Shown piece by piece: positions 31,200 through 43,830 of a stretch of 64,000 bases of DNA. A program made the position numbers and the translations under genes. The stretch lies in contig CAUYUJ010017627.1 of NCBI GenBank assembly GCA_963575745.1, forward strand, positions 511,472 through 575,471, in the 5' to 3' direction. This stretch comes from Prorocentrum cordatum. Its lineage: Eukaryota; Sar; Dinophyceae; Prorocentrales; Prorocentraceae. The notes under the pieces are model-generated. The model did not search any database and was not told the origin of the DNA. It was given only the letters and a program-made list of their open reading frames with translations. Position 1 is the first letter of the stretch. Each line of letters begins with the position of its first letter.

Positions 31200-34100
31200 T
31201 CCCGTAGGGAACTCCATTTGCGGCCCCAGTGGGGGTGGCCACATGCGTCCGCCACACCCAGTACAGCGTTTCGTCGCCCCATAGGGAGCTCCTCCTGCGG
31301 CCCCTGTGGGGGTGGCCACATGCGTCCGCCACACCCAGTACGGCGCTTCGTGGCCCCATCGGGAACTCCACCTCAGGCCCCAGTGGGGGTGGCCACATGC
31401 GTCCGCCACAACAAATACGGCGTTTCGTGGCCCCACAGGGAACTCCACCTCAGGCCTCATGGGGGGTGGCCACACGCGCCCGCCACACCCAGTACAGCGC
31501 TTCGTGGCCCCATAGGGAGCTCCACCTGCGGCCCCAATGAGGGTGGCCACATGCGTCCGCCACACCCAGTACAGCGGTTCGTCGCCCCATAGGGAACTCC
31601 ATCTGCGGTCCCAAAGGGGGTGGCCACATGCGTCCGCCACACCCAGTACAGCGCTTCATGGCCCCATAGGTAGCTTCACCGAAGGGCCCAGTGGGGGTGG
31701 TCACATGCGTCAGCCACACCCAGTACAGCGCTTCGTGGCCCCATAGGTAGCTTCACCAAAGGGCACAGGTGGGGTGGCCACATGTGCCCGCCACACCCAG
31801 TACAGCGTTTCGTGTCCCCACAGGGAGCTCCACCTAAGGCCCCAATGGGGGTGGCCACACGCGTCTGCCATTCCCAGTACAGCGCTTCGTGGCCCCATCG
31901 GGAGATCCACCTCAAGCCCAACTGGGGGTGGCCACATGCGTCCGTCACACCCAGTACAGCGCTTCGTGGTCCCAGAGGAAGCTCCACCTCAGGCCTCAGT
32001 GAGGGTGGCCACATGCGTCCGCCACACCCAGTACAGCGCTTCGTGGCCCCATAGGGAACTCCACGTAAGGGCCTGGGTGAGGTGGCCACATGCGTCGGGA
32101 GCTCCACATGCGGCCCCAGTGGGGGTGGCCCCTTGCGCCAGCCACACCCGGTACAGCGCTTCGTGGCCCCATAGGAAGCTACACCTCAGACCGCAGTGGG
32201 GGTGGCCACATGCGTCTGCCACACCCATTACAGCGTTTCTTGGCCCCATAAGGAGCTCCACATGCGGCCCCAGTGGGGGTGGCCACATGCGTCCGCCACA
32301 CCCACTGCAGCGCTTCGTGGCCCCATAGGGAGCTCCACCTGCGGCCCCAATGAGGGTGGCCACATGCGTCCGCCACGCCCTCTACCACGCTTCGTGGTCC
32401 CATAGGAAGCTCCACCTCAGGCCCCAGTGGGGGTGGCCACATGCGTCCGCCACACCCAGTACAGCGCTTCGTGGCCCCATAGGTAGCTCCACCTGAGGGC
32501 CCGGGTGGGGTGGCCACGTGCGCCCGCCACACCCAGTGCAGCGTTTCGTGGCCCCGTAGGTAGCTTCACCAAAGGGCACAGGTGGGGTGGCCACCTGCGC
32601 CCGCCACACCCAGTACAGCGCTTCGTGGTCCCATAAGGAGCTCCACCTAAGGCTTCAATGGGGGTGGCCACATGTGTCCTCCACACCCAGTGCGGCGTTT
32701 CGTGGCCCCATAGGTAGCCCCACCGAAGGCCCAAGTGGGGGTGGCCACATGCGTCCGTCACACCCAGTACCGCGCTTCGTGGCCCCATGAGGAACTCCAC
32801 ATGCGGCCCCAGTGGGGGTGGCCACATGCGTCCGCCACACGCAGTACAGCGCTTCGTGGCCCCATAGGGAGCTCCACCTGCGGTCCCAGTGAGGGTGGCC
32901 ACATGCGTCAGCCACACCCAGTACAGCGCTTCGTGGTCCCATAGGAAGCTCCACCTCAGGCCCCAGCGGGGGTGGCCACATGCGTCCGCCATACCCAGTA
33001 CAGCGCTTCGTGGCCCCATAAGGAGCTCCACCTAAGGCCCGAGTGGGGTGGGCACATGCGCCCGCCACTCCCAGTGCAGCGTTTCGTGGCCCCAAATGTA
33101 GCTTCACCAAAGGGCACAGGTGGGGTGGCCAAATGCGCCCGCCACACCAAGTACAGCGCTTCGTGGCCCCATAGGGAGCTCCACCTGCGGCCCCAGTGGG
33201 GGTGGCCACATGCGTCCGCCACACCCTGTACAGCGTTTCGTGGCCCCATCGGTAGCTCCACCTCAGGCCCAAGTGGGGGTGGCCACATGCGTCCGTCACA
33301 CCCATTACAGCGCTTCGTGGCCCCATGGGGAGCTCCACATGCGGCCCCAGTGGGGGTGGCCACGTGCGTCCGCCACACCCAGTACAGCGCTTCGTGGCCC
33401 CATAAGGAGCTCCACCTGCGGCCCGAGTGGGGGTGGCCATGTGCGTCAACCACACCCAGTACAGCGTTTCGTGGCCCCATAGGGAGGTCCACATGCGGCC
33501 CCAGTGGGGGTGGCCACATGCGTCTGCCACACCCAGTACACCGTCTCGTGGCCCAATAGGCAGATCCACCTACGGGCCCCAGTGGGGGTGGCCACATGCG
33601 CCCGCCACACCCAGTACAGCGTTTCGTGGCCCCATACGAAGCTCCACCTCAGGCCCCAGTGGGGGTGGCCACATGCGTCCGCCACACCCAGTGCAGCGTT
33701 TCGTGGCCCCGTAGGTAGCTTCACCAAAGGCACAGGTGGGGTGGCCACACGCGCCCGCCACACCCAGTACAGCGCTTCGTGGCCCCATAGGAAGCTCCAC
33801 CTGCGGCCCCAAGTGGGGGTGGCCACATGCGTCCGCCACACCCAGTGCAGCGCATCGTGGCCCCATAGGTAGCTTCACCAAAGGGCACAAGTGGGGGTGG
33901 CCACATGCGTCCGTCACACCCAGTACAGCGCTTCGTGGCCCCATAGGGAGCTCCACCTGCGGCCCCAGTGGGGATGGCCACATGCGTCCGCCACACCCAG
34001 TACCGCGCTTCGTGGCCCCATAGGGAGCTCCACCTCAGGCCCCAGTGGGGTGGCCACATGCGTCCGCCACACCCAGTACAGCGTTTCGTGGCCCATAGGG

Positions 34101-35520
34101 AGCTCCACCTCTGGCCCAAGTGGGGGTGGCCACACGCGTCCGCCACACCCAGTACAGCGCTTCGTGGCCCCATAGGTAGCTCCACCTGAGGGCCCGGGTG
34201 GGGTGGCCACATGCGTCTGCCACACCCAGTACAGCGCTTCGTGGCCCCATAGGGAACATTACCAAAGGGCACAGGTGGGGTGGCCACACGCGCCCGCCAC
34301 ACCCAGTACAGCGCTTCGTGGCCCCATAGAGAGCTCCACCTAAGGCCCCAGTGGGGGTGGCCACATGCGTCCGCCACACCCAGTGCGGCGCTTCGTGGCC
34401 CCATAGGGACCCAGGGAGCTCCACCTGCGGCCCCAGTGGGGGATGGCCACATGCGTCCGCCACACCCAGTGCGGCGCTTCGTGGCCCCATAGGGAGCTCC
34501 ACCTGCGGCCCCAGTGGGGGTGGCCACATGCGTCCGCCACACCCAGTACAGCGCTTCGTGGCCCCCTATACGCCACCTCAGGCCCCAGTGGGGGTGGCCA
34601 CATGCGTCCGCCACACCCAGTACAGCGCTTCGTGGCCCCATAGGGAGCTCCACCTGCGGCCCCAGTGGGGATGGCCACATGCGTCCGCCACACCCAGTGC
34701 GGCGCTTCGTGGCCCCATAGGGAGCTCCACCTCAGGCCCAAGTGGGGGTGGCCGCATGCGTCCGTCACACCCAGTACAGCGTTTCGTGGCCCCATAGGGA
34801 GTTTCACATGCGGCCCCAATGGGGGTGGCCACACGCACCCGCCACAGCCAGTAAAGCGCTTCGTGGCCCCATGTGGAATTCTACATGCGGCCCCAGAGGG
34901 GGTGGCCACATGCGTCCGCCACACCCAGTACAGCGTTTCGTGGCCCCATAGGTAGCTCCACCTAAGGGCCCGGGTGGGGTGGCCGCATGCGTCCGCCACA
35001 CCCAGTACAGCGCTTCGTGGCCCCATAGGGAGCTCCACCTGCGGCCCCAGTGGGGGATGGCCACATGCGTCCGCCACACCCAGTGCGGCGCTTCGTGGCC
35101 CCATAGGGAGCTCCACCTGCGGCCCCAGTGGGGGTGGCCACATGCGTCCGCCACACCCAGTGCCGCGCTTCGTGGCCCCATAGGGAGCTCCACCTGCGGC
35201 CCCAGTGGGGGTGGCCACATGCGTCCGCCACACCCAGTACAGCGCTTCGTGGCCCCATAGGGAGCTCCACCTAAGGGCCCGGGCGGGGTGGCCACATGCG
35301 TCCGCCACACCCAGTACAGCGCTTCGTGGCCCCATAGGGAGCTTCACCAAAGGGCACAGGTGGGGTGGCCACATGCGCCCGCCACACCCAGTACAGCGCT
35401 TCGTGGCCCCATAGGGAGCCCCATCGAACGCCTCAGTGGCACCGCCCGCATACGTCTCCCCCACTCATTACGGCACGTCCCTCGCGCGTTTCGTGGCCCC
35501 ATAGGGAGTTCCACCGAAAG
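31200..35520. repeat. 77-bp satellite array, about 55 units
   Basis: The unit contains GTGGCCACATGCGTCCGCC, ACACCCAGTACAGCGCTTCG, TGGCCCCATAGGGAGCTCCA and CCTGCGGCCCCAGTGGGG. Neighbouring copies start 77 bp apart (for example 31234 and 31311). A second subtype carries AGCTTCACCAAAGGGCACAGG and GCGCCCGCC (for example near 31751, 32566, 33101, 33719, 33870, 34258, 35345). Because 77 is not a multiple of three, the long open frames on both strands change phase from unit to unit and are not genes. Confidence 0.95.
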
Positions 35521-35569
35521 CGGCACCCACAACGCGTTACTCACATTTGCAGAAGGTTGTGTCCTTCGC

Positions 35570-36610
35570 CAAGATGAATGTTCGTTGGTTCTTGGGAGGC
35601 GCGGCGGGGTAGCGAAGTACGCGCACCCAGACGATACTTGCGAACTCCGCAAGTGTCGCCAATTTCGTGTGTTTTTTTGTGAGGCACGACGGAGTCGGGT
35701 GGTACGAGGATCCAGGTGGGACCTCGCTGCTCCCTGGGGGGATTGCGAATTGCGCAGGCGTCGCATTTTCGTTGGCTCCTGGGAGGCAAGGTGGACAGGC
35801 GGAGTACGCGCACCCAGCCGAGACTTCGCTGCTCCTTGGGCGGCTGCGAACTGCGCAACCGTCGCTTCGTTCGTGGGCTCCTTGGAGGCACGGTGGAGTC
35901 GAGGAGTTAACAGACCATTTGAGACCTCGCAGCTCCTTGGGTGATTGCGAATTGCGTAATTGTCGCCACTTTCGTTGACTCCTGGGAGGCACGGTGGGTC
36001 AGCGGAGTAACGCGCACCCAGATGGGACCTCGTTGCCCCTGGGTGGTTACGAACTTCGCAATTGGCGCAATTGTCGTGGGCTCCCGGGGGGCATGGCGGA
36101 GTAGCGAAGAGCGCGCACCCAGACGGACTTTCGCAGTTCTTTGTGTGGTTGTGACTTGTGCAATTTCTGCCTTTTTCGAGGGCTCCTTGGAGGTCCAGCG
36201 TAGTTGGGGGCCACGCGCACCCAGACGAGACATTGCTGCTTACTGAGTGGCTGCGAACTGCCCAGCTGACATCATTTCATTTGCTCCTGGGAGGTCCAGC
36301 GGAATCGGAGGCCGCACGCACCCACACGAGACCTCGTTGCTCCGTGGGAGGCTGCGACTGCGCAACTGATACCACTTCCATGGACCACTGAGAGGTCAAG
36401 CGGAGTCCGGGGCCACGCACTCCCAGACGGGACCTCGCTGCTCTTCTGATAGCTGCGAATTGCGCAACTGGCACCACTTTCTTGGGCTCCTGGGGGGCAC
36501 GGCGGAGTTGGGGAGTACGAGGGTCCAGTCGAGACCTTGCTGCTCCCTGGTATGTTGCGAACGTTGCAATATTCGCCACTTTCGTTGGATCCTGGGAGGC
36601 ACGGCGAAGA
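35570..36610. repeat. ~101-bp satellite, about ten units
   Basis: Same family as at 17.2-18.5 kb, ending in the linker tail (GCAGCGCAGATCGTGCATAT ... CCTCGCGTGGAGAAGG) at 36595-36720. Confidence 0.85.
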
Positions 36611-36720
36611 TGGGGGCAGCGCAGATCGTGCATATCTTGCGATGTGTTTTTTGATGGGGAATTAATGCAGCTGTCCGCCTCGCGTGGAGAAGGCGTTGGG
36701 CACGTCTCGGGTAATGTTAC

Positions 36721-39150
36721 ACCGAGTGGCGTACATTGCCCAGCAGAGCATCGAATTGTTGGATTGGGTTACTGCCCAGCCACGCCATTCCAAGTAGGCC
36801 AAAGCAGCGCTATACATCGAGGACGTGTGGCCTAAGTTGGGCCATTGGGGCGTCGGCGCCCCTGGAGTCGCCGGCGGAGGCACTAGCATCCCCAAAAAGG
36901 ACCCCTGAAGGCACTGCCAATAGTATGCCGAAAAAGGGACCCCAACTATCGCCCGCAGTCGTGAGCCAACAAAGGAACAACAACCTAACGGTCCTAGCCG
37001 CACAAAGCGCCGCAGCAAGCTCCACAATAAGAGGCACATAATGATTTCCCTGTGCGGTAACCCGCGCGGCGAAGGTCGAGGGACCCTTTCTGTGTTGCTG
37101 TTTGGTGAGCTTCATTCGCATTGCGTTGCGTTTCCACGCTTGGCAGCTCGGATTTGTTCGGCGCAGCTGCGCGGCAATTTTGTGGACAAAGTGTTGTCGC
37201 AACATGCGTGGCGCAGTTTTGCGGCTCAGTTTGTCCGCCACAGCTGCTAGCGGAGAGATTGGCGTCAGCTTTGGGCATATGGTCCGCTCTCATCTTCTCC
37301 CTCCAAAAAAACTGTTGCGGAGCATTTTCGTGACAGTTTCGGTGGCCGATTTTTTGTTTTGAATTGTCATGGCAATTTTTGTGGCGCGCGGTTCGTTTGT
37401 AGTGACAAGTCTTTGTGGCATGTTTTGTAGCGCGTCCCTTGCTTGGCACGTTGCCCGTTCCCCGAGCATCCGACTTTCTCGGGAACGGGCAATTTGGAAT
37501 GGGCCCCCTTCCCAACCGCTCTTCTAGGCTGGCCATGCCTTGCGATGACCATCGCGACGAATTTGCATGCGGGAGTACGGTCCAGCCCGTCGGCTGAGGC
37601 CCTTGCGCGCAATGCTGTGCACTGCTGCGCCTGTGCTGTATTGTGTGCCGGTGCGGTGTATTGGGTGATGGTGCTGTGCGCTGCTCTTGTATCGCAGTTT
37701 CAGTGTTGGGCTACGCCGCGCGCTGCCCTGGCGCTCCATGTTGTGGGCCAGGCCGCGAAGCGCCTCACATTCCAGTGCTCGCAGCAGCGGGCTTTCGAGC
37801 GCGGCATGGAGGGAGTATTTGGTGGATGATCTCCACGCCGTGCGCTGCTTTTTCGATGTTTTTCATTTAGTGTTGGCGCTCTCTGGGGGAAATTGGAACA
37901 CGTCTAGGGATGGGCCTCAGCGACGCAGGGTCGATCGAGCAGGGCGTCCAGCCCCAGAGAGTCAAGCAGTACTGCTTGGTCGAGCGGGCGGTGCCTGACA
38001 AGCGGTTTGCCAAAAACGTCGCAGGCCCACAGTCATCCGATGCTGATTCCTCTCGTGGGGCTTGGGCTCTGTGCTCCCCCGTCCAGGGGCCACTCGGCAA
38101 GTGCTCTCGAGGCGCGTTTGGGTGGCACCCGGGGGCCCGGGGAGGGGGGCTTCTTTTCTCGAAGCATCCCGTAACTCGCAGGCCTGGGAAGCTCCAATAT
38201 TCTTGCGTTCGGCTTCTCCCTCTGGGCGGAAGCAGAGGACCTGGGCAGACAAGCACTCACTGCGAAAGCCGAAGCCCAAGTCAGGGGCATGGCCCAAGGA
38301 GCGGAGCTTGATCTGGCTGAAGGCTGATAGTATTGGGGGGGCACCTTGTCGGTCCTTGTCGGTGGGTTCTGGCAGGGTTCGTCAACCCTGCCCGGGAACA
38401 ACAAGTTCTCGTTCTATCGCCCCTCCAGTGTCCCCCTTCTCTCGTCATTGACCTCCTTCAAGGTTAGTGAGCCTCCTGCTCTTCATCACTATATACAGGA
38501 ATGCCTTATCCTTCCTCGTCCACCTCCTCCGTGCGCGGGCAAATGGCCTGAACATGTGCATCTCTGCGCGGTGATGAAGCTTGCCAGTTTGAGCGCGATG
38601 GCAAATGGCGCGCGCGTGGTCTGTGTGGACGACCGTAGTTCCATCCTAATAATACGTGAGTTTGAAGTCTTGACCATCGGCAACCCATACACCCCACCAG
38701 CTCTTATCTGCATCCGCCAGTGTTTCTCGCAGGTGTCGGGCCCATCGTTCTATCTGCTGGTTGCTTCCTGATCTCTGCTGTTGCTGCTGCTGGCCACGCA
38801 TTAAAACAAGCGTATGACGACCACCGTCTGCCACGCCGCAGCAACCGCAGAGTAGTGCACGTGCCTCACGCTGCCACATTTCTCAGCTAGTCACGAATCG
38901 GCGCCCTGCTGGGTCAGGCGGTTTCCCTTCCTCCCCATAGGCCATTTGTTGGATTGGCCAATCTGACTTCACCTTGACGGATCGTTGGAGTGTACAGCAG
39001 TGCGCGACGGCGCCAGCTTGTTGGGCCGTCGCCGACGAGCCTTGTGTGGCAAGACTGTTGACCATTGACCATAGGCCCGTCTTGTTCTGCCTTGGAGGCG
39101 GCCATGGGGTCTGAATTTTCTTGTTGGGACCTCAGAATGAGCGCGTTCTG
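36721..39150. other. no recognisable gene
   Basis: A hydrophobic minus-strand peptide (about 36880-37030) and several Ala/Arg-rich frames can be read, but none has a motif or convincing start. No tandem repeat is visible. Confidence 0.45.
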
Positions 39151-39159
39151 TGGTCCCTT

Positions 39160-39295
39160 GGAGGGGGGGGGTTGGAACTGGACCCCCCCCCCCGTGACGG
39201 AAGGGGGGGGGTTCAAACCCCCGCCCCCCCCCTTTCCCCGTTTCCCGTGACGGGCGGGGGGGGGGTTCAACCCCCCCCCTTTTTTGCTTCCCCTC
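39160..39295. repeat. G-run/C-run alternation
   Basis: Repeated runs of 7-10 G and C around GGGGGGTTCAAACCCCC, giving several potential hairpins. Confidence 0.7.
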
Positions 39296-39427
39296 TCCTC
39301 GGGCCGGCGCTTGCGTCGAAGGCGGCTGGCGGCGGCGGCGGGGAGGACGATTTCCATTCCTGGGCCGGCGCTGGCCGGCGCCTGCGGCGGCGGGCGGCGG
39401 TGGCGGGGAGCGTCGACGAGGACGACG

Positions 39428-40282
39428 GTGGTGGTGGTGGTGGTGGTGGTGGTGGTGGTGGTGGGTTGTGGTGGTGGTGGTGGTGGTAGCGGTGGTGGTT
39501 GTCGTGGTGGTGTGGTGGTTTGTTGTGGTGGTGGTGGTTGTGGCGGTGGGTGGTGGTAGTGGTTTGGTGGTGGTGGTTTGTGGTGGTTTGTGGTGGTCGT
39601 GGTGGTGGTGGTTTGTGGTGGTGGTGGTTTGGTGGTGGTGTGGTGGTGATTTGTGGTGGTGGCGGTGGTTTGTGGGGGCGTTGCTGGTGGTGGTGGTGGC
39701 GATGGTGGTGGTGGTGGTGGTGGTGGTGTGGTGGTTTGTGGTGGTGGTGGGTTGTGCTGCTGGTAGTAGTGGTGGTTGTGGCGGTTGTGGTGGTGGTGTG
39801 GTAGATTGTGGTGGTGGTAATGGTGGTGGGTTCTTGTGGTGGTGGTGGTGGTGGTGATGGTCAGTTGTGGTGGTGGTGGTGGTTGTGGTGCTGTGGTGGT
39901 GGGTTGTGGTGGTGGTGGTGGGTTGTGGTGGTGGCAGTGGTTTGTGCACGTTTGTTGTTGTGAAGGTGGTGGTGGTGGCGGTGGCGGTGGTGGTGGTGGT
40001 GTGGTGGTTTGTGGTGGTGGCGGTGGGTTGTGCTGCTGGTAGTGGTTGTGGCGGTGGTGGTGATGGTGGTGTTGTAGATTGTGGTGGTGGTAGTGGTAGT
40101 GGTGGTGGGCTTTTGTGGTGGTGGTGGTGGTGGTGAGTATAGGTGGTGAGTTGTGGTGGTGGTTGTGGTGGTGGTGGTGGCTGTGGTGGTGGTGGTGGTG
40201 GTTCTGTGGTGCTGTTGGTGGTGGTGGTGGTGGTGGGTTGAGGCGGTGGTGGTGGTGGTAGTGGTGGTGGTGGTGGTTGTAT
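39428..40282. repeat. long (TGG)n microsatellite
   Basis: About 850 bp of TGG triplets with TGTGG and GTTTGTGG interruptions. The long His/Pro/Thr-rich minus-strand frames here are by-products. Confidence 0.95.
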
Positions 40283-41155
40283 TGGTGGAAATCGTCGCTG
40301 CGTCCCCGCCGTCGCCGGCGCTGTTGGCCGGCGCCAGCGCCAGCGCCGGCGCGAGGGTTTGAACACCCCGCCCCCTGGGAGGGAGGGCGGGGGGGGGTTC
40401 GCGAAGGGGGGGGGGTTGGGGGGGAGGGGAGACCCCCCGGTTTTGATTGACGGCGCCTAATGTTGGGGGGGGGGGCGGCCCACCCCCCGGTCCGACACGC
40501 GCCGCCGAATGTCCCGTGAAACGCGTTCTGTCGGACCTCAGAAAATCGGTCAAGAGGGGAGATGTGACCAAATCGGCTCAAAGTCGGTCCTTGGACCCCT
40601 CCCGGGGTCCATCTGGTGCAGTGTTTCATCTTGGATTTTTTTGTCGCCGTCCAGGGGCTCAAAAACAGCACCCCGATGCGCAAAAAACGACTGATCCGCT
40701 CCGAACCCAAAAGTTCGATCTTGCAACTTGCTACCCCGTCCTGCTGGCCAGATCCGAAGCTGGGCCACCTCAGACCCCAAGACGTCTCCAAGTTCTGAGC
40801 ACCCCTCACAAGGCCCAGAGGGCGCCGGGGGCTTCAAAATTGAGCGAAGAGCTGGGGGCACCTTGGGCCAGGGAAACCTTTAGTAACCCCCGACGTGTGG
40901 TGCACGGCACTCTGTCTCACTTCGGAGCGCGCCGCCAAGCCCAGGCAGCGCCAGCACCGCCAGGTCCAGAAGGGAGCGCAGCGTTGAAGCCCTCTGGGCC
41001 CAGCTCCGGCGGTGCCCTGTATACGTAGAGGGAGAGTTGCACCAGTTTTTCGTTACGATCGAATGGGTACGGAGACCGACGGCTGCTCCTGTTTATTGAA
41101 TCGCTTCGCTCATTCCGCCGGCCCATAGTGTAGCGTCGCTGGCACTTGCTTGCGT
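40283..41155. other. no recognisable gene
   Basis: G-rich at first (40370-40490), then unique sequence to about 41150. No motif in any frame. Confidence 0.45.
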
Positions 41156-41730
41156 GCTCGGGGGGGCATTTGGGTGGCCTCCTGGGGCCGCTTGGGGGCC
41201 TCTTGGGGGCCTCCTGAGGGCCTGTTGGGGGCCTCTTGGGGCCTCTTAGGGGCCTCTTGGGGCCTCCTGGGGACTTCTGAGGGCCGAGGGCTCGAAATAT
41301 TGTTTCGTGTTCCCCCCCTGGGGTCCCTCTTGGGGCGTTCTTGGGGCCCTCTTGGGCCGTCTTGGAGGCCTCTTGGGCCGTCTTGGAGCCCTCTTGGGCC
41401 GTCTTGGGGCCCTCTTGGGGGCCTCTTGGGCCCTCTTGGGGCGGTCTTGGGGGCCTCTTGGGCCGTCTTGGGGTGTCGTGAAGCCGAAAAGGTGGAAACG
41501 CCAAAATCTCTCCAAAACCTAAGGAAAAGCAGTGAATTTTGCCTCTTGGGGCCCTCTCGGGAGTGCTCTTGGAGGCCTCTTGGGGCGTCTGGGGGCCATC
41601 GTGGGCGTCTTGGAGCGATCTTGTGGCATCTCGGACCCCTCATGTAGCATCTTGGGGGCCTCTTGGAAGCCTCTTGGCCCTTCTTGGGGCTCTCGGGGAC
41701 GTCTCGGAGCCGCGTTGGTGCGCTGCTGGA
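41156..41730. repeat. GGCCTCTTGGGG-type tandem repeat
   Basis: GGGCCTCTTGG and GGCCGTCTTGG words repeat at about 12-24 bp spacing through 41500 and again at 41540-41730. Confidence 0.8.
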
Positions 41731-41785
41731 GCGCCCTGGTGACTCCTCCCGGGACTCTCTCGGGACCTTGCCGGGGTACTTTCCG

Positions 41786-41885
41786 CCCGGGGCCCCCCAG
41801 GGGCCGCCCCGAGCGCGCGAAGTAGAAAGATTGTAAAGCAGTCACCGGAGATCTTAGCACGCCTCTGGCCCGTTGGGCCGGCGAA
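41786..41885 (+). repeat. dispersed 100-bp repeat, copy 2
   Basis: Second copy of 11336-11435, same orientation, about 85% identical by eye. Confidence 0.8.
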
Positions 41886-43010
41886 TTTTGAATTGGGGTC
41901 GCTGTCGGCGTCGCTGTGGACGTGGTCAATGTGAGACAGAAGGCCGCCTGCTCAACAGCGGCCGCTGTCGGTTTTGGGCAATTCTTGTCGTTTGGCATCG
42001 TACCCACTTTTTCCGTACCCGTTTCGGACGTCCAAGGTTTTTGGTGCAAGCGACGTTTCGCGTTCCTGCCGGAGCGCTCTTCAGCCAAATTCTACGCGAC
42101 AGCGTGCATGCTTTGGAATGGCGGTAACGAGATCGCTGAAGGTGCAACACCATCGCACTTTGCCTTCAACCCGACATGCAGGCGTCGAGCACATCGACCC
42201 CGAGACCGTCGGGGACCGGCCCCCCCCAGCGGCACACAATTGGAATCTCCCAGAGAGTGGTGAAAGGGTCATGACGGATCAGTTGGCGCAAGGTCTTCAT
42301 TTCCTACCGTGGATTTCCCCAGACTTCTTCCTTGAATTTATCCAGATTTTCATTGGATTTCTCACTGCTTTTCCCGAACTTCCCCAGAGTGCGCAGGTCT
42401 CCCCTGGCCTTCCACGGATTTCCCCGCACTGTGCAGACCTTGCGCCAAACGATCAGCGGGGATCAGCCCGAGAACCTCGCATGTCAGTTGCCCGCCTCCG
42501 CCCCAATTCTTTTTCGCCCGCTTCCAACTGATTCCTGCTCTCCGTGCTCCCCGAAGTACCCCGTCTCTTGTTCAGCATCCCGACGCCAGACGTCGCTATC
42601 TCTCATATCCGTGACCCAGATGCGTAGAGAGTCATGCCTATTGGGACGCACGTAACTGGAGTCAGCGCTTCAACAATTCCTTCTGGCTGACCCAGGCTTG
42701 GGAGTCCTGGTTGAGCCGCGCCAGCACGTCAAGAATCTGCCTTCGCCATCGTCTTGTTGCATCTAGCATTTCAGCGATTGTTCCGAGTGCTGGGTCTGCC
42801 GACGACAGGCGGCAAAGGCAAGGTACTTGTGTGTTGGGATGCTTCTCGAGACATCATCCTTACTACGGCCAAGCCATTGCGCGTTGGACTGGCATGGTTT
42901 ATCTCAAGGCTTCACCGCAAGCGGCCGACCACCCCTTCCGATTTCCTCCATGGTTGGGTTGGTTGGTTGATTGGCAAATTGGATGGCAGGTAAGCAAGCA
43001 TGCTGGTTAT
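41886..43010. other. no recognisable gene
   Basis: Unique sequence of more moderate GC than the repeats around it. Frames are short and overlap. Confidence 0.45.
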
Positions 43011-43830
43011 AGATGATTCTCGCATGAGCCCTCCGACTGTTAGGGTTATACGCATGACCCTCCGACTGTCAGGGGTTTCCTCATGACCCCCTCCGACTGT
43101 CAAGGGTTTCTGCATGACACCCTCCAGGTGTCAATTTCTCGCAGGATTACTCCGAGTGTCCGGGTTTCCCGCGTGATCTCTCCGAGTGTGAGGGTTTCCT
43201 CTATGACCCACAATGTTTCCTGATTGGAACCGCTACTTCAGCGTTCTGGCTCTTCCCTGTTCGTGCATTGGTAGTCGTGCTCGGCATTTTCTCTTCTCTC
43301 GCTACCTTCCAAGCTGGGCGTCATAATTGTTGCAGTGACCCCATTGTTCGTCAGGTTTTTTTTCGTGTGGCCCCTTCGATTGTCAGAACTTTCCCTGTAA
43401 CTCACTCTTCTTCCGGAATGGGACCTACAGTTCAGACGTTGTTTTCTCTTCGTCCGCTTCTTGTCGTCACCCTCACCATCTTCAGCGTTCTCGCTGACTT
43501 TCAACCCGCACGAGTGTCGGAATATTCGTGATCCTTGCGAACATGAGAGTTCTTGTTGTGATTACGCCGATTGCATCAGGGTGTCTTGCATGGCCACTTG
43601 CGAGTGTCAGGCTTTTCCACCTGACTTCTCCAAGTGCCAGGGATTCCGCATCACTCCTGCTTCTCTTCTTCCTGACTGGAATTGGGACTTCAGAAACCTG
43701 TCTCCTCCCCGTCGGCGTCGTCGCCCTCATCATCCCTCACTCGTCCCGATGCCGTTTAACCCTCCCAAGTGTCAGAATATTCCGGCATGGTTTTCCGCAT
43801 GACTTCTTTTCCGAGCGCCAGGATTGTTTA
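43011..43830. repeat. degenerate repeat built on CTCCGACTGTCAGGGTTTCC
   Basis: Units of about 33-37 bp are clear at 43020-43210. Diverged, more widely spaced copies of GAGTGTCAG plus TTTCC continue to about 43800. Confidence 0.7.

Noticed and set aside
31200-35520. Many long frames with CGGRMWPPPLGP-type repeats, or a CRISPR array
   Set aside because: Period 77 is not a multiple of three so frames rotate, and units are repeated over their full length with no unique spacers; this is satellite DNA.
36810-37050. Membrane protein fragment on the minus strand
   Set aside because: One hydrophobic patch in a GC-rich frame without start context or a second supporting segment.
39200-39225. B-box/T-arm-like GGTTCAAACCC as part of a tRNA gene
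   Set aside because: It is the joint of G and C runs; no acceptor stem, D arm or anticodon arm can be drawn around it.
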